The notes beneath the pieces were generated by a model. It was not told the DNA's origin and searched no databases. It was given only the letters and a program-made list of their open reading frames with translations. A stretch of 64,000 nucleotides of DNA from Rhipicephalus microplus (lineage: Eukaryota; Arthropoda; Arachnida; Ixodida; Ixodidae), in contig NC_134705.1 of assembly GCF_043290135.1 (NCBI RefSeq), positions 62,275,771 to 62,339,770 of the forward strand, written 5' to 3'. The position numbers were made by a program, and so were the translations under genes. This document shows, in pieces, positions 21,277 to 32,900 of the stretch. Each line of letters opens with the position of its first letter. Position 1 is the first letter of the stretch.

Positions 21277-24200
21277 CTACCGAATGCCCGGGAATAAGAC
21301 ATGAAAGCTATGAGTTTCTTTTAAAAACGCTAACAATGATTTATAACTAAAAAGCGGTTCCCTACCAACGAACATTGCAGCGTGTAAAGGTATATGTTGT
21401 CGGTAGGGTAATGGAAAGTGTTGTCTTCTTAGAGTGTCTAACTGTTTACATTGAATTAAAATGTGAAGAACTGTTAATGCCTCACCACATTTATCACACA
21501 ATGGTGGATCACCACCGGATAAAAGATGTGTGTGTGTTGTGTATGTGTGTCCTATCCTGAGTTTTGTTAGTGTTACCTCTGTTAGACGTGATTTTGATAC
21601 TGGTGGCCAATGGCCAAGGTGTGGCTTGATAACGTGTAGTTTGTTTTGTGTGTGTGTATCCCACTTGCTCTGCCAGTAGTCCCTGAGTTTTCGTTTGAGA
21701 GACGGCTTAAGATCAAGGGCCGGGATTGATGAAGGTGTAATGGCGGTGCTTTCGTGGGCGGATGCCGCAAGCTGATCCGCCATCATGTTGCCTTGAATCT
21801 CACGGTGCCCTGGCACCCAGCACACAACTACATGTCGGTTGAGTGTGTAAAGTGTGCATAAAATAGAGTAAAGTGAAACGAGGACAGGGTTTTTTTGTTT
21901 TTTAAGACTATGCAGAGCCGTTACCACACTGAGGGAGTCTGTATAAATTACTGCTTTTTGTATTTGTGATTGTTTGATGTGTTTAGCTGCCACAAGTATC
22001 ACGTAAGCTTCCGCTGTGAAGATACTTGTGCCTGGATGTAGAGGGCCAGCATCCGAAAAGGAAGGGCCAACAGCAGCGTAGGACACAGAGGAGTTAGTCT
22101 TGGAGGCATCTGTAAAGAACTCAGGACGTGTGTATTTGTGTTGAAGTTCCAGGAAGCATGTTCGAATATGGGCAATGGGTGCATGTTTTGTTACTTCTAG
22201 GAAAGACACATCGCAGTCTATAGTCTGCCATTGCCACGGTGGCGGGTATGCTACAGGAGCCATTAAACTGTGTTCAAGCGACACTCCAGTTTCTTCAGCT
22301 AGACCCTTCAGGCGAACTGAGAGGGGATGCCTCATCGAAGGCCTGTTTTGAAACAGAATGTAGCTCGACAGATCATTAATAGTAGAGTATGAGGGGTGCT
22401 TCTTGTCTGCTTTCACCTTAAGAAAATAAACGAAGGACATGTAAGTTCTCTGCAGATGAAGCGACCACTCATTTGACTCAACATAAAGGCTTTCTACAGG
22501 GCTGGTGCAAAAAGCACCCGAAGAAAGGCGGATGCCCAAATGGTGCACGGGGTGCAGCATCTTCAAAGCACTTTGAGTCACAGACTGATAAACAACGGCC
22601 CCATAATCTAAGCGGGTGCGATTGAGGCTTCTATATAGGTTCATAAGACATTGCCTGTCACTACCCCACCTAGTACGTGACAACACTTTTATAACATTCA
22701 CGGCTTTTAAACATTTTGTTTTTAAATACTTTATGTGGGGTACGAAGGTCAACTTGTTGTCCAAGATTAAGCCTAAGAAAAGTCGGCTAAGAATAGTCGG
22801 CAAAGAAGCAGTCGGCTTTGACGGACAGACGTTGCCCGTTCAGTCGAATGTCAGGTTCCGAGTGCATGCCTCTCTTTCGAGAGAACAAGACACACGTGCT
22901 TTTTTGTGGGTTAAGTCGAAATCCGTTTTCATGTGCCCATTTGGAGACCTTATTTAAACCAAGCTGAACCTGCCGCTCACACATGGCCAAGTTGCATGAC
23001 TTGAAGCCAAGCTGAACGTCGTCGACATATGTACAATAGAACATATTGCCGGGAATGGACAAGTGCAAAGAATTCATTTTGATAATAAAATGTGTGCAAC
23101 TAAGCACGCCACCTTGTGGCACGCCTGTTTCCTGGAAAAATGTTTGGGAGAGCACACTGCCCAGACGGACACGGAATGTACGGTTTGACAGGTAACTTTC
23201 GATTATATGAAACATTCTTCCTCGCACACCATGGTGGGACAGGTCTCTTAGAATTCCGAAACGCCATGTTGTATCATAAGCCTTTTCGATATCGAGGAAC
23301 ACAGAGAGAAAATATTGTTTATGGACGATCGCATCTCTGATCTGTGCCTCGATACGAACAAGATGGTCTGTGGTGGATCTACTTTCTCGAAACCCGCACT
23401 GAAATGGGTCGAGCAAATTATTTGTTTCAAGAAAATGTACAAGTCGGCAGTTTATCATTTTTTAGAAGACTTTGCACAAGCAGCTTGTAAGTGCTATAGG
23501 CCTATAACTCGAGGGTAAAGAAGGGTCCTTGCCCTCTTTCAAAATGGGAATAAGAATAGCCTCTTTCCAGGAGGTAGGAATAGTGCCAGAAAACCAAATA
23601 GCATTGTACAAACAAAGTAAGGTTTTTCGGGTTTCGTTTGGTAGGTTTTTTAACATTTCATACATCACACGGTCAGAACCTGGGGCAGAAGTACTGCAGG
23701 AGTTTAGAGATGTTTGGAGCTCAGCTAGATTGAAAGCTTGGTTATATGCCTCGTATCTAGTGGATTTGTGTTCGAGTTTCTGCTGTTCTATTCTTGTTCT
23801 GTATTCTTGGAAAGTGTCAGTATAGTGGGACGAGCTGGATACCTGTTCGAAGTTTGCACCGAGGAAGTTTGCCTGATCTTCCAAGGTATCACCCTAAGTG
23901 TTTACGAGCGGAAGTGTGTGTACTTGTTTTCCTGCTATCCTACCGACCATGTTCCAGACTTTAGCCTCCTGTGTGTATGAATTAACCCCTGATAAAAACT
24001 TCTGCCAGCTTTCTCTTCTGGCCTGCCGACGCGTTTTCCTGCCTTGAGACATTTTTTCTAGAAGGTTTCAAGATTTTCGGCTGTCGGTGAGTTCCGAAGC
24101 AGCCTCCAAGCTCTGTTTTGCTGTTTGCGCGCGTTTCGGCATTCAGAGTTTCACCATGGCACACATCGTTTTCCAGGGTGACCATTTGTTTGTGGGATGC

Positions 24201-25020
24201 ATTTTGTTGCAGCATCAATCAAAAACGCTGTGAAGTAGTTCACAGCAACATCAACGTTCAAAGAACAGATGTCATTCCAACCTAGACAAGCGATAGTATG
24301 AAACTGTTCCCAGTCGGCTCTGTTTATGAGCCACTTGGGAACACGTGGTGGACACTCAGTTACTGTCGTTGTGCTCAAAACTACGGGAAAGTGGTCACTT
24401 CCGTACAGATTACTGACGACTTTCCACTGGAGTAGAGGCACAAGAGATGGAAATACTATGCTCAGGTCTATGGAGGAGTAGGTGTTATTAGCGAGGTTAT
24501 AATAGGTTGGTTCTTTTCGATTTAGGAGACACGCGCCCGACGAGATAAGGAACTGTTCGATCAGTCGACCTCGCGCGTCATACCGAGAGTCACCCCATAG
24601 CCTGCTATGCGCATTAAAGCCTCCAAGGAGAACATAAGGCTCCGGAAGTTCATCAATTAGAGAGTGTAAATCGCGTTTTTGCAGCTGATAGCTAGGAGGA
24701 ATGTAAATAGTGCAGATTGTAATCAGTTTATCAAAAAGAACCGTTCGAACAGCCACTGCCTCAAGGGGTGTTTGGAGTTGTAAGTGTGTGCATGCTATTC
24801 CTTGATTCACTATGATGGCAACACCTCCGGATGACGTCATAGCATCAACACGGTCTTTTCGAAAAATAACGTATTTACGAAGAAAATTTGTGTGTTTTAA
24901 ATTGAGGTGTGTTTCTTGTACACACAGCACTTTTGGCGAGTGTTCATGTAAGAGTTCTTGAATGTCGTCAAGGTTTCTGAGAAGGCCCCTGACGTTCCAT
25001 TGTATAATTTGAGTGTTCAT
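21277..25020 (-). pseudogene. LINE B ORF2 (endonuclease-RT-RNase H), frameshifted
   Basis: The endonuclease segment, 25020-24151, starts MNTQIIQWNVRGLL. It keeps the QE motif (VQETHL) and SDHFP, but the GDxNAH box reads GGFNAH, so a catalytic Asp is replaced by Gly. Frames break between 24151 and 23885, near 23460 and near 22800. The RT pieces (23884-22787) include YVDD. The last open piece, 22803-21277 (508 residues), holds the thumb region, RNase H (FFTDAS, IYTDSL, GHREIQGN) and the C-terminal CX2CX7HX4C knuckle. It is closest to the C/F group outside the endonuclease. Not functional. Confidence 0.88.
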
Positions 25021-25084
25021 GGTGAATGTGAAATAGTGCCGTGTGTACGAAAAGCGAGTGGCTGTTTAGACGGGGAGTTTGAGT

Positions 25085-26269
25085 TCACTTAACAGGGCCA
25101 TCACCAGGCCCTGTTATTTGCTTTTTTGTTTTCTTGGCGCGCTCCAAGGAGCCACGCCGCTCTTTCGGCACCAAGGGTGCCGACGTATTCATTGCCTCCT
25201 CGGAGGCACTGGATGCCCGCACATGCGGGCTGTTAGTTCGGATTTTGGGCCTCGCCTGGTGAGGGGAGGCCTTGAGACCCGAAGACTCTGGAGTCTCCGG
25301 TCTCTGTTTGGGAGTTGGCGGTGTAGCCCTGGCTACAGCCGCCTTGGGGGCAGGTGCCACAACCGCCGGCTCGGTATGCGCGGGCCGGAGGGGTGGCGAG
25401 GGCTGGTGCGGCGGTGCCCCCTGACGCGCCGCATCAGCGTATGTAGGTCCATAGAATGGAGCGACTCTTCGCCGTGCTTCCTTAAATGTAATGTTCTCCT
25501 TCACCTTCAACGTAATTATTTCTTTTTCTTTTTTCCAGTATGTGCAGGAGCGTGAATATGCGGGATGGTTTCCTTCCCAGTTTACACAGTGTGGCGGTTG
25601 TTTGCAGTTCTCAGACACGTGGCCCAAGACTCCACATTGTGCAGAAGTCTGGCGACCACGACAGGTTTTAGAGCCATGGCCATACCTCTGGCATTGGAAG
25701 CAACGACGAGGGTTTGGTATGTACGGCCTGATAGATGTCTTTGTGTACCCTGTTTGAATTGATTCCGGTAGTTTACTGGATGCAAATGTAAGTATTAGGT
25801 GTTTTGTCGGTGTTTCCTTATTATGTCTTCTGACGATGATTCTCTGTACATTAGTGACATTTTGGCTCTTCCACCCCTCCAAAAGTTCAGTCTCAGTCAA
25901 GTCAAGTAAGTCCATGTCAGACACCACTCCGCGAGTTGTGTTCATTGATCTATGTGGTGTTACGGTTATTGGTATGCCACCGAAATCTCAGAGACGGTCT
26001 AGCTTTTTAAATTGTTCTTTGTCACGGATGTTTAGGAGAAGGTCTCCACTAGCCATTTTAGTTACCTTGTATCCTGTGCCAAGAGTTTCGGTAAGACATC
26101 TAGAAACTAGGAAAGGAGAGACGGTCCTGGCTTGCTTTTCAGTTTTTTCACAGTGAATGACGTGGAAATGGGGAAAAGTTTCTGTTGGCTGGTTGAAGAG
26201 ATTTATGTCGTCGGTGCGTACCCGCTTTAGGCCGGTACGATCAGATAGTAGAGGGAATGCGCCATGCAT
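25085..26269 (-). pseudogene. LINE B ORF1 (zinc-knuckle nucleic-acid-binding protein), frameshifted
   Basis: ATG at 26269 (MHGAFPLLSDR). The N-terminal part is open to about 25988, then the frame shifts and 25945-25085 is open to the end. The knuckle region reads RRCFQCQRYGHGSKTC. The second knuckle has lost a Cys (AQCGVLGHVSENC after SAQ), and the third reads CVNWEGNHPAYSRSC, where the second Cys is replaced by Trp. The C-terminal part is proline- and alanine-rich and ends in a basic tail (ERAKKTKKQITGP). In intact copies this protein coats the LINE RNA. Confidence 0.82.
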
Positions 26270-26805
26270 GCCGGTCTTATTTTTGTTCAGCAGCGTTGGC
26301 AGCCACCCACCACGGAGCCCAACAAGGGGACGCTGCAAGTTTACAGGTGCTGAAAGCTTGCAGACGTCAGCCGTACAATACTGCCATAACCCAATGCGCC
26401 TAGACCAAGGTAGGCGATTTGCACAGGGTTAACCCTTGCCGCCAGGAAAATTGGAAGTAAACAGAAGAGAGTAGAAGACAAGACAGATAGATAGTGAGAG
26501 ATAAAGACGAAGATGTAGGCAGAGAGAGATAGGAAAAGGCGACTGCCGATTTCCCCTGGGTGGGTCAGCCCAGGGGTGCCGTCTACGTGAAGCCGGGGCC
26601 AAAGGGGTGTGTTGCCTCTGCCAGGGGGCCTTAATGGTCCAATCACCCAGCGTCGGCTCAACCCCCAGGATGCCCTTTTCCCCGGACACGGCAAAGCCAC
26701 GCACGGCTAGGCGTGGGAGGGAGTAGAAACTCCCCCGTTAGCTCGGGTCCGTGGTGTCGCTACACACCAAACGCCTACTTGCGCAGGGGCCCCTGCGGGG
26801 GTGAA

Positions 26806-27116
26806 CACACGGTTGTTACTCGTCCAAAAATTAGGGTTTGTATTGCCACTGCTTCTAAGTCAGTAACCAGAGTGAGGTTTTGAGACGGAACTGCTTTCTG
26901 CATCACGATAGCGACACCACCAGATGAATGGGCAGTGCCCTGTCTGTCCTTTCCGTATACCACATATCTTTTCAAAAGGCTAGTGTGTGTAGGTTTTAGG
27001 TGTGTTTCCTGTAAGCAAAGTATGTTTGGTTGGTGTTTTGCAAATATTTCATAGATGTCATCTAAGTTCTTAAGTAAGCCTCGACAATTCGATTGGATAA
27101 TATTTTCGGCAGCCAT
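26806..27116 (-). pseudogene. LINE D ORF2, endonuclease N-terminus only
   Basis: It starts MAAENIIQSNCRGLLKNLDD, with CLQETHLK and SSGGVAIVM, matching the first ~100 residues of the APE-like endonuclease. It keeps the catalytic QE motif but ends abruptly at LINE B's 5' end. The usual N-terminal Trp-Asn is Ser-Asn here. Truncated and inactive. Confidence 0.8.
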
Positions 27117-27147
27117 TTTTATGAATGAGGAAAAGAGCCTGACTTAT

Positions 27148-28193
27148 TCACACTTCGCTGCCTTTATTAGGAGGCTTCACTGGCGGGTGTCTTTTCCCTC
27201 TGAGGCGATCTATGGAGCCCCGCCGAATTTGGGGGGATTCCGTCAGCATCTTAGTCGCTGAGGATCCTGGTGTCACTTCCATTGCCTCCAGTGGACCCTC
27301 AGAAGCTAATGGAGGTTTGTCAGAAGAGACAGGTGTCTCAGTAGTCTGTGTGGCCCCTGGGGTCTGATAAAGTTCGACCTCCAGGACGTGAAAGGTTGGT
27401 GTAGCCTGTGGCTGCTTTGTGGGGGGCAGAGATGTGCACGCAGCAGCAAACCTGTAATGCGTGCCCACCGTCACTAGACGCTGCCCGGCCCCCCGGCGCG
27501 CTGCGTCAGTGTATGTTCTTTCGGAGAAGAGTGGCACCTTCTTCCGGGCTTCAGAGAATGTGATGTTTTCCATTACTTTTATCTGGATGATTTCCTTTTT
27601 GAAAATTTCACATGTCCGCGAGTATGCTGCATGCGGCCCGTGACAGTTGGGGCACTCTGCGTGGAAGTACAGCTCTCGGTTGGGTGCTCATGATCACCAA
27701 ATTGTGCACATGTTTGTTTTCCGCGACAGGTGTTCGACCCATGTCTATATTTCTGGCATTTGTAGCACCTTCTAGGGTTGGGTATGTAGGAGCGGACTTT
27801 GTGAAAGCTGCGTTCCTTCACTGCAGATTCTGGCAGGATGGAGCTGTTAAATGTTAGTACTATATGAGGTGTCACCACTTCTTCATTGTTTCGCCTGATG
27901 GTTATCGGACAAATGGCGACTACGCCTTGCTCTCGAGAGCCTTCAAGGAGGTCAGCTTCAGTTTCTCGCATCAGATCACGTTGTGAAATGACGCCTTGAA
28001 CAGTGTTAGGACTGCGATGGGGGGTGATAGACACGTCCAGGTGGGCGAACTGCTTCTGTTTAGGGAGAGTGTTTGCATGCTGTTTCTGGCTTACTTCAAC
28101 AAGAAGATCACCGGATGACAATTTCTTTGCGTCGTACTTTTTGCCTCCTAAGTTAGCAAGGGTTTTAGCTATCAAGAAAACCGACAGTTCTGC
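27148..28193 (-). pseudogene. LINE D ORF1, C-terminal part
   Basis: Downstream part of ORF1. The open piece at about 28193-27579 includes FLIAKTLANLGGKKYD and the knuckle region RRCYKCQKYRHGSNTC; the second knuckle is altered (CAQFGDHEHPTESC). After a frameshift, 27573-27148 holds the proline-rich C-terminal part. Reading across the LINE C insertion to 34036 restores the usual ORF1 alignment (AELSV before FLIAK), which shows that C interrupted this gene. Confidence 0.82.
28179..28193. repeat. Target-site duplication, left copy, of LINE C
   Basis: AACCGACAGTTCTGC, identical to 34036-34050. Perfect 15-bp duplication flanking LINE C. Confidence 0.95.
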
Positions 28194-28202
28194 CCGCAGG
28201 GG

Positions 28203-28295
28203 CGCCTGCGCAAGCAGGCGTTTGGTGTGTAGCGACACCACGGACCCGAGCTAACGGGGGAGTTTCTACTCCCTCCCACGCCTAGCCGTGCGTGG
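28203..28295 (+). promoter_or_regulatory. Array of five small hairpins at the LINE 5' end
   Basis: Consecutive perfect stems: CGCCTGC/GCAGGCG closed by a GCAA loop (28203-28220); TGGTGT/ACACCA (28223-28240); CCCG/CGGG (28245-28258); GGGAGT/ACTCCC with a TTCT loop (28258-28273); CCACGC/GCGTGG (28276-28295). The third and fourth share one base. The first stem persists with a G-T wobble in copies A, B, E2 and J. The role is not known; a promoter, translation or RNP-packaging signal are options. Confidence 0.6.
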
Positions 28296-28718
28296 CTTTG
28301 CCGTGTCCGGGGAAAAGGGGATCCTGGGGGTTGAGCCAATGCTGGGTGATTGGACCATTAAGGCCCCCCGGCAGAGGCAACACACCCCTTTGGCCCCGGC
28401 TTCACGTAGACGGCACCCCTGGGCTGACCCACCCAGGGGAAATCGGCAGTCGCCTTTTCCTATCTCTCTCTTCCTATATCTTAGTCTTTTCTCGTCTTTA
28501 AATCTGTCCTGTCTTCTTCTCTCTTCCATTTACTTCCGATTTTTCATGGCGGCAAGGGTTAACCTTGTGTAATTACTCAACCTTGAGTAGTTATATTTGG
28601 TTATAGTGGCAATGTACGGCTGGCGTCTGCAGCCTTATGCTATTAAGTGCTTCAGCGTCCCCTGGTTGGACTCCATGGTGGGTGGTCGCCATTGCTGCCG
28701 AACAAAAAGTACACTACT

Positions 28719-29906
28719 ATGGGAACACCTGCATTTCCCCGTCTCCTAGATCGTCACCCGCCTAAGAGGGGACGCACCGATGACATATCATTTTTCAGCA
28801 AACCCAGACAATGTTTTCCCAAATTCCATGTTGTACACAGTGAAAACCCAACAAAACAAGCCAGAGCAATATCTCCATTCCTTGTTGCTAAATCTCTGAC
28901 AGAGGTCTTTGGCCCAGGATACAAGGTTACAAAGATGGCTAGTGGAGACCTTCTCCTTGAGCTACCTGAAAAACACCACTATGAGAAACTTGGCAGCCTC
29001 GTAGCATTTGGTAATATCCCAGTATCTATTTCACCCCATAGATCAATGAACACCTCACGCGGAGTTGTTTCAGAAGCAGACCTTCTTGAAATGTCTGAAC
29101 AGGAACTGCTTGAAGGGTGGAAAGAGCAAAATGTTACAGATGTGAAACGAATCGTCATCAGACGAGACAACAAAGAAATACCTACCAAACATTTAATACT
29201 CACCTTTGCATCTAGCACACTGCCTTCATCTATCGACACAGGCTACATCAAACTTTCTGTCCGCCCCTACATTCCCAATCCAAGGCGGTGTTATAAATGT
29301 CAACGATTTGGTCATGGCTCGCAGAACTGCCGCGGTCAGGAAACTTGTGCAAGATGTGGTAGCCACGACCACACATCTGATAACTGTGTTACTACGCCTC
29401 ACTGCGTGAATTGTGATGGGGAACACGCCGCGTATTCGCGTTCGTGTCCTAACTGGAAGAAAGAAAAAGAAATAATTACTCTTAAAGTCAAAGAAAACAT
29501 AACATTCAAAGAAGCAAGACAACGAGTGTCGCCATTTTACGGCGCAACATATGCTGATGCGGCGCGTCAGGGGGCAACGCCGCACCAGCCCTCGCCACCC
29601 CTTCAGCCAGCGCAGAGCGAGCCGTCGGCTGTGGCGCCTGCCCCCAAGGCGGCAGTAGTTCAGTCTACTCCGCCTTCAAGCAAATTGAGGCCGGAGACTC
29701 CAGGGTCCTCTGGTATCAAGGCCTCACCTCACCAGGCGAGACCTAAAATCCGAACCACCAGCTCGCATGTGCGGGCATCCAGTGCCTCTGACGAGGCAAT
29801 GGATACAACGGTACCCTTGGTACCAAAAGAGCGGCGCGCCTCCTTGGAGCGCGCCAAGAAAAATAAAAAACCAATAACGGGGCCGGACGAACGTCCTGCC
29901 ACCTAA
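28719..29906 (+). CDS. LINE C ORF1: nucleic-acid-binding protein with three CCHC-type knuckles
   Basis: A 395-residue protein that would bind LINE RNA and act as a chaperone in the RNP. I chose the ATG at 28719 (MGTPAFPRLLDRH), the first in frame after a TAA at 28644. The N-terminal half holds the conserved block FLVAKSLTEVFGPGYK and an RRM-like region ending in the RPYIPNPRRC junction. Knuckles: C191-C194-H199-C204, C210-C213-H218-C223, and C229-C232-H236-C243 with wider spacing. A Pro/Ala/Ser-rich linker and a basic C-terminus (ERAKKNKKPITG) follow. ORF2 begins 63 nt downstream in the same frame phase, so termination-reinitiation is possible. No lesion seen. Confidence 0.93.
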   Translation: MGTPAFPRLLDRHPPKRGRTDDISFFSKPRQCFPKFHVVHSENPTKQARAISPFLVAKSLTEVFGPGYKVTKMASGDLLLELPEKHHYEKLGSLVAFGNIPVSISPHRSMNTSRGVVSEADLLEMSEQELLEGWKEQNVTDVKRIVIRRDNKEIPTKHLILTFASSTLPSSIDTGYIKLSVRPYIPNPRRCYKCQRFGHGSQNCRGQETCARCGSHDHTSDNCVTTPHCVNCDGEHAAYSRSCPNWKKEKEIITLKVKENITFKEARQRVSPFYGATYADAARQGATPHQPSPPLQPAQSEPSAVAPAPKAAVVQSTPPSSKLRPETPGSSGIKASPHQARPKIRTTSSHVRASSASDEAMDTTVPLVPKERRASLERAKKNKKPITGPDERPAT

Positions 29907-29969
29907 AATAACAAGCTCACTTTAACACAGGACACTCTCTGTACACACAGCAGCATCTCTTCTTTTAGT

Positions 29970-32900
29970 ATGCAGACAGAAATATTACAGTGGAACATCC
30001 GAGGCCTTCTTCGAAACCTTGATGACTTACAAGAACTCCTCCATGAATACAATCCAAGAGTGCTGTGTGTACAAGAGACACACTTAAAACGAACAAACAC
30101 AAACTTTTTACGTAAGTACGTAATCTTCCGAAAAGATAGAGATGATGCCATGCCACCATCCGGTGGTGTAGCGGTTATAGTTAGTCAAGGGATAGCATGC
30201 ACACAATTACCCCTTAAAACTTCTCTCGAGGCGGTGGCTGTTCGAGCAGTTATTCTAAACAAACTTGTCACTGTCTGCTCTTTGTACATACCTCCGCACC
30301 ACCGTCTTGAAAAACTCCAATTCCAGTCTTTAATGGACGAACTACCTGAACCTTATCTGGTCCTTGGGGACCTGAATGCACATAATGGTCTGTGGGGTGA
30401 CTCTCGCTGTGATGCACGAGGTCGTCTCATTGAACAATTCCTCATTTCATCAGGTGCTTGTCTGTTGAATAGGAAAGAGGCAACATACTATAACCTTGCC
30501 AACAAAACTTACTCTTCCATAGACCTGAGTATCGCATCTCCTTCACTTGTACCATTGCTTCAGTGGAAAGTCATAAAAAATCCATACGGAAGTGACCATT
30601 TTCCTTTAGTTTTGAGTACACCAATAATATATGAATGTCCTCCACATGTTCCCAAATGGCTGGTAAACAAAGCCGACTGGGAACAATTTCAAAAGCTTAC
30701 TCACTTAAATTGGACTGACATATGCGGATTAGGCATAGATGAAGCTGTTCAGTACTTCACGGCCTTTCTTACTGACGCAGCAGCCAAGTGCATTCCACAA
30801 ACGTCTGGACTGCCCGGCAAACGACATGTCCCGTGGTGGAATACTGAGTGTCAGAATGCGCGAAAGGAACAGAACAGGGCATGGAGGTTGCTGCGAAACT
30901 CGCCGACGGCGGAAAACCTTGAGAGCTTCAAGAAAATAAAATCTCGAGGCAGGAGAACGCGTCGGCAGGCCAGAAGAGAAAGCTGGCACAAGTTTTTATC
31001 AGGGATAAATTCATATACACAAGAGGCCAAAGTCTGGAACATGGTTCGTAGGGTAGCAGGAAGAAAAGCACACTCACTTCCACTTTTAAACACTCAGGGT
31101 GATACCTTGGAAGATCAAGCAAACTTCCTCGGTGCGCACTTTGAACAGGTATCCAGCTCGTCCCACTATACTGACACTTTCCAAAAATACAGAACAAGAA
31201 TAGAAAAGCTGAAACTCGAACACAAAACCACTAGATACGAGGCATATAACCAAGCTTTCAGTCTAGCTGAGCTCCGAACATCTCTAAACTCCTGCAGTAC
31301 TTCTGCCCCAGGTTCTGACCGTGTGGTGTATGAAATGTTAAAAAACCTACCAGCAGAAACACGAAAAACCCTACTCTGTTTGTACAATGCTATCTGGTTT
31401 TCTGGCACTATCCCTATCTCCTGGAAAGAGGCTATTATTATTCCCATTTTGAAAGAGGGCAAGGACCCTTCTTTAGCTTCAAGTTATAGGCCTATTGCAC
31501 TTACAAGCTGCTTGTGCAAAGTCTTCGAAAAAATGATAAACTGCCGACTTGTACATATCCTTGAAACAAACAATTTGCTCGACCCATTTCAGTGCGGATT
31601 TCGAGAAGGTAGATCCACCACAGACCACCTTGTTCGTATCGAGGCACAGATCAGAGACGCCTTTGTCCATAAACAATATTTTCTCTCTGTGTTCCTCGAT
31701 ATCGAAAAGGCGTATGATACAACATGGCGTTTTGGAATCCTAAGAGACCTGTCCCACCTTGGTGTGCGCGGAAGAATGTTTCATATAATCGAAAGTTACC
31801 TGTCAAACCGGACATTCCGTGTCCGTCTGGGCAGTGTGCTCTCTCAAACATTTGTCCAGGAAACAGGCGTGCCACAAGGTGGTGTGCTTAGTTGCACACT
31901 TTTTATCATCAAAATGAATTCTTTGCACTTGTCCATTCCCCGCATGATGTTCTATTGTACATATGTCGACGACGTTCAGCTTGGCTTCAAGTCATGCAAC
32001 TTAGCCATGTGTGAGCGGCAGGTTCAGATGGGTTTAAATAAGGTCTCCAAATGGGCAGACGAAAACGGATTTCGACTTAACCCACAAAAAAGCACGTGTG
32101 TCTTGTTCTCTCGAAAGAGAGGCATGCACTCAGAACCTGACATTCGGCTGAACGGGCAACGTCTGTCCGTCAAAGCCGAGCATAAATTCTTAGGCTTAAT
32201 CTTGGACAACAAGTTGACCTTCGTACCGCACATCAAGTATTTAAAAACAAAATGTTTAAAAGCCATGAATGTTATAAAAGTGTTGTCACGTACTACGTGG
32301 GGTAGTGATACGCAATGTCTCATGAACCTCTATAGAAGCCTCATTCGCACCCGCTTAGATTATGCAGCCGTTGTCTATCAGTCTGCTACTCAAAGTGCCT
32401 TGAAGATGCTGGACCCCGTGCACCATTTGGGCATCCGCCTTTCTACGGGTGCTTTTCGCACCAGCCCCGTAGAAAGCCTTTACGTTGAGTCAAATGAGTG
32501 GTCGCTTCATCTGCAGAGAACTTACATGTCCTTTGTTTATTTCCTTAAGGTGAAAGCAGACAAGAAGCATCCCTCATACTCTACAATTAATGACTTGTCG
32601 AGCTCCATTCTTTTTCAAAACAGGCCTTCAATGAGGCAGCCCTTCTCAGTTCGCCTGAAGGGTCTAGCTGCGGACACTGGAGTGTCACTCGAACACAGTT
32701 TAATGGCTCCTGTAGCATACCCGCCACCATGGCAGTGGCAGACTATATATTGTGATGTGTCTTTCCTAGAAGTTACTAAACATGCGCCTATTGCCCATAT
32801 TCGAACATACTTCTTGGAACTTCAACACAAATACACACGTCCTGAGTTTTTTACAGATGCCTCTAAGTCTAACTCCTCTGTGTCCTACGCTGCTGTTGGC

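Larger units (their letters stand above)
20940..26801 (-). mobile_element. LINE copy B, near full length, inactive
   Basis: Minus-strand LINE with the shared 5' terminal motif at 26801, leader, ORF1, ORF2 and a 3' UTR whose terminal hairpin lies at 20949-20983. Length is about 5.86 kb, as in intact copy C. Both ORFs carry frameshifts. I found no convincing target-site duplication. It adjoins the endonuclease fragment of LINE D at 26806. Confidence 0.88.

Noticed and set aside
20930..26810. Target-site duplication for LINE B (TGTTC-like words at both ends)
   Set aside because: Only a five-base similarity with mismatches around it; not better than chance.
28194..28300. HDV-like or hammerhead self-cleaving ribozyme at the LINE 5' end, as in some other retroelements
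   Set aside because: I could not fit the nested pseudoknot of HDV-like ribozymes or the conserved hammerhead core; the region folds more simply as consecutive hairpins.
28288..28572. A ~94-codon upstream frame in the LINE leader, repeated in several copies (GFAVSGEKGILGVE)
   Set aside because: It starts with GTG, not ATG, and sits in a highly conserved, structured leader, so the similarity among copies follows from nucleotide conservation. No evidence of protein coding.
30729..31875. Antisense frames inside LINE C ORF2
   Set aside because: They mirror the coding strand and recur wherever ORF2 is conserved; no independent start context or domain.
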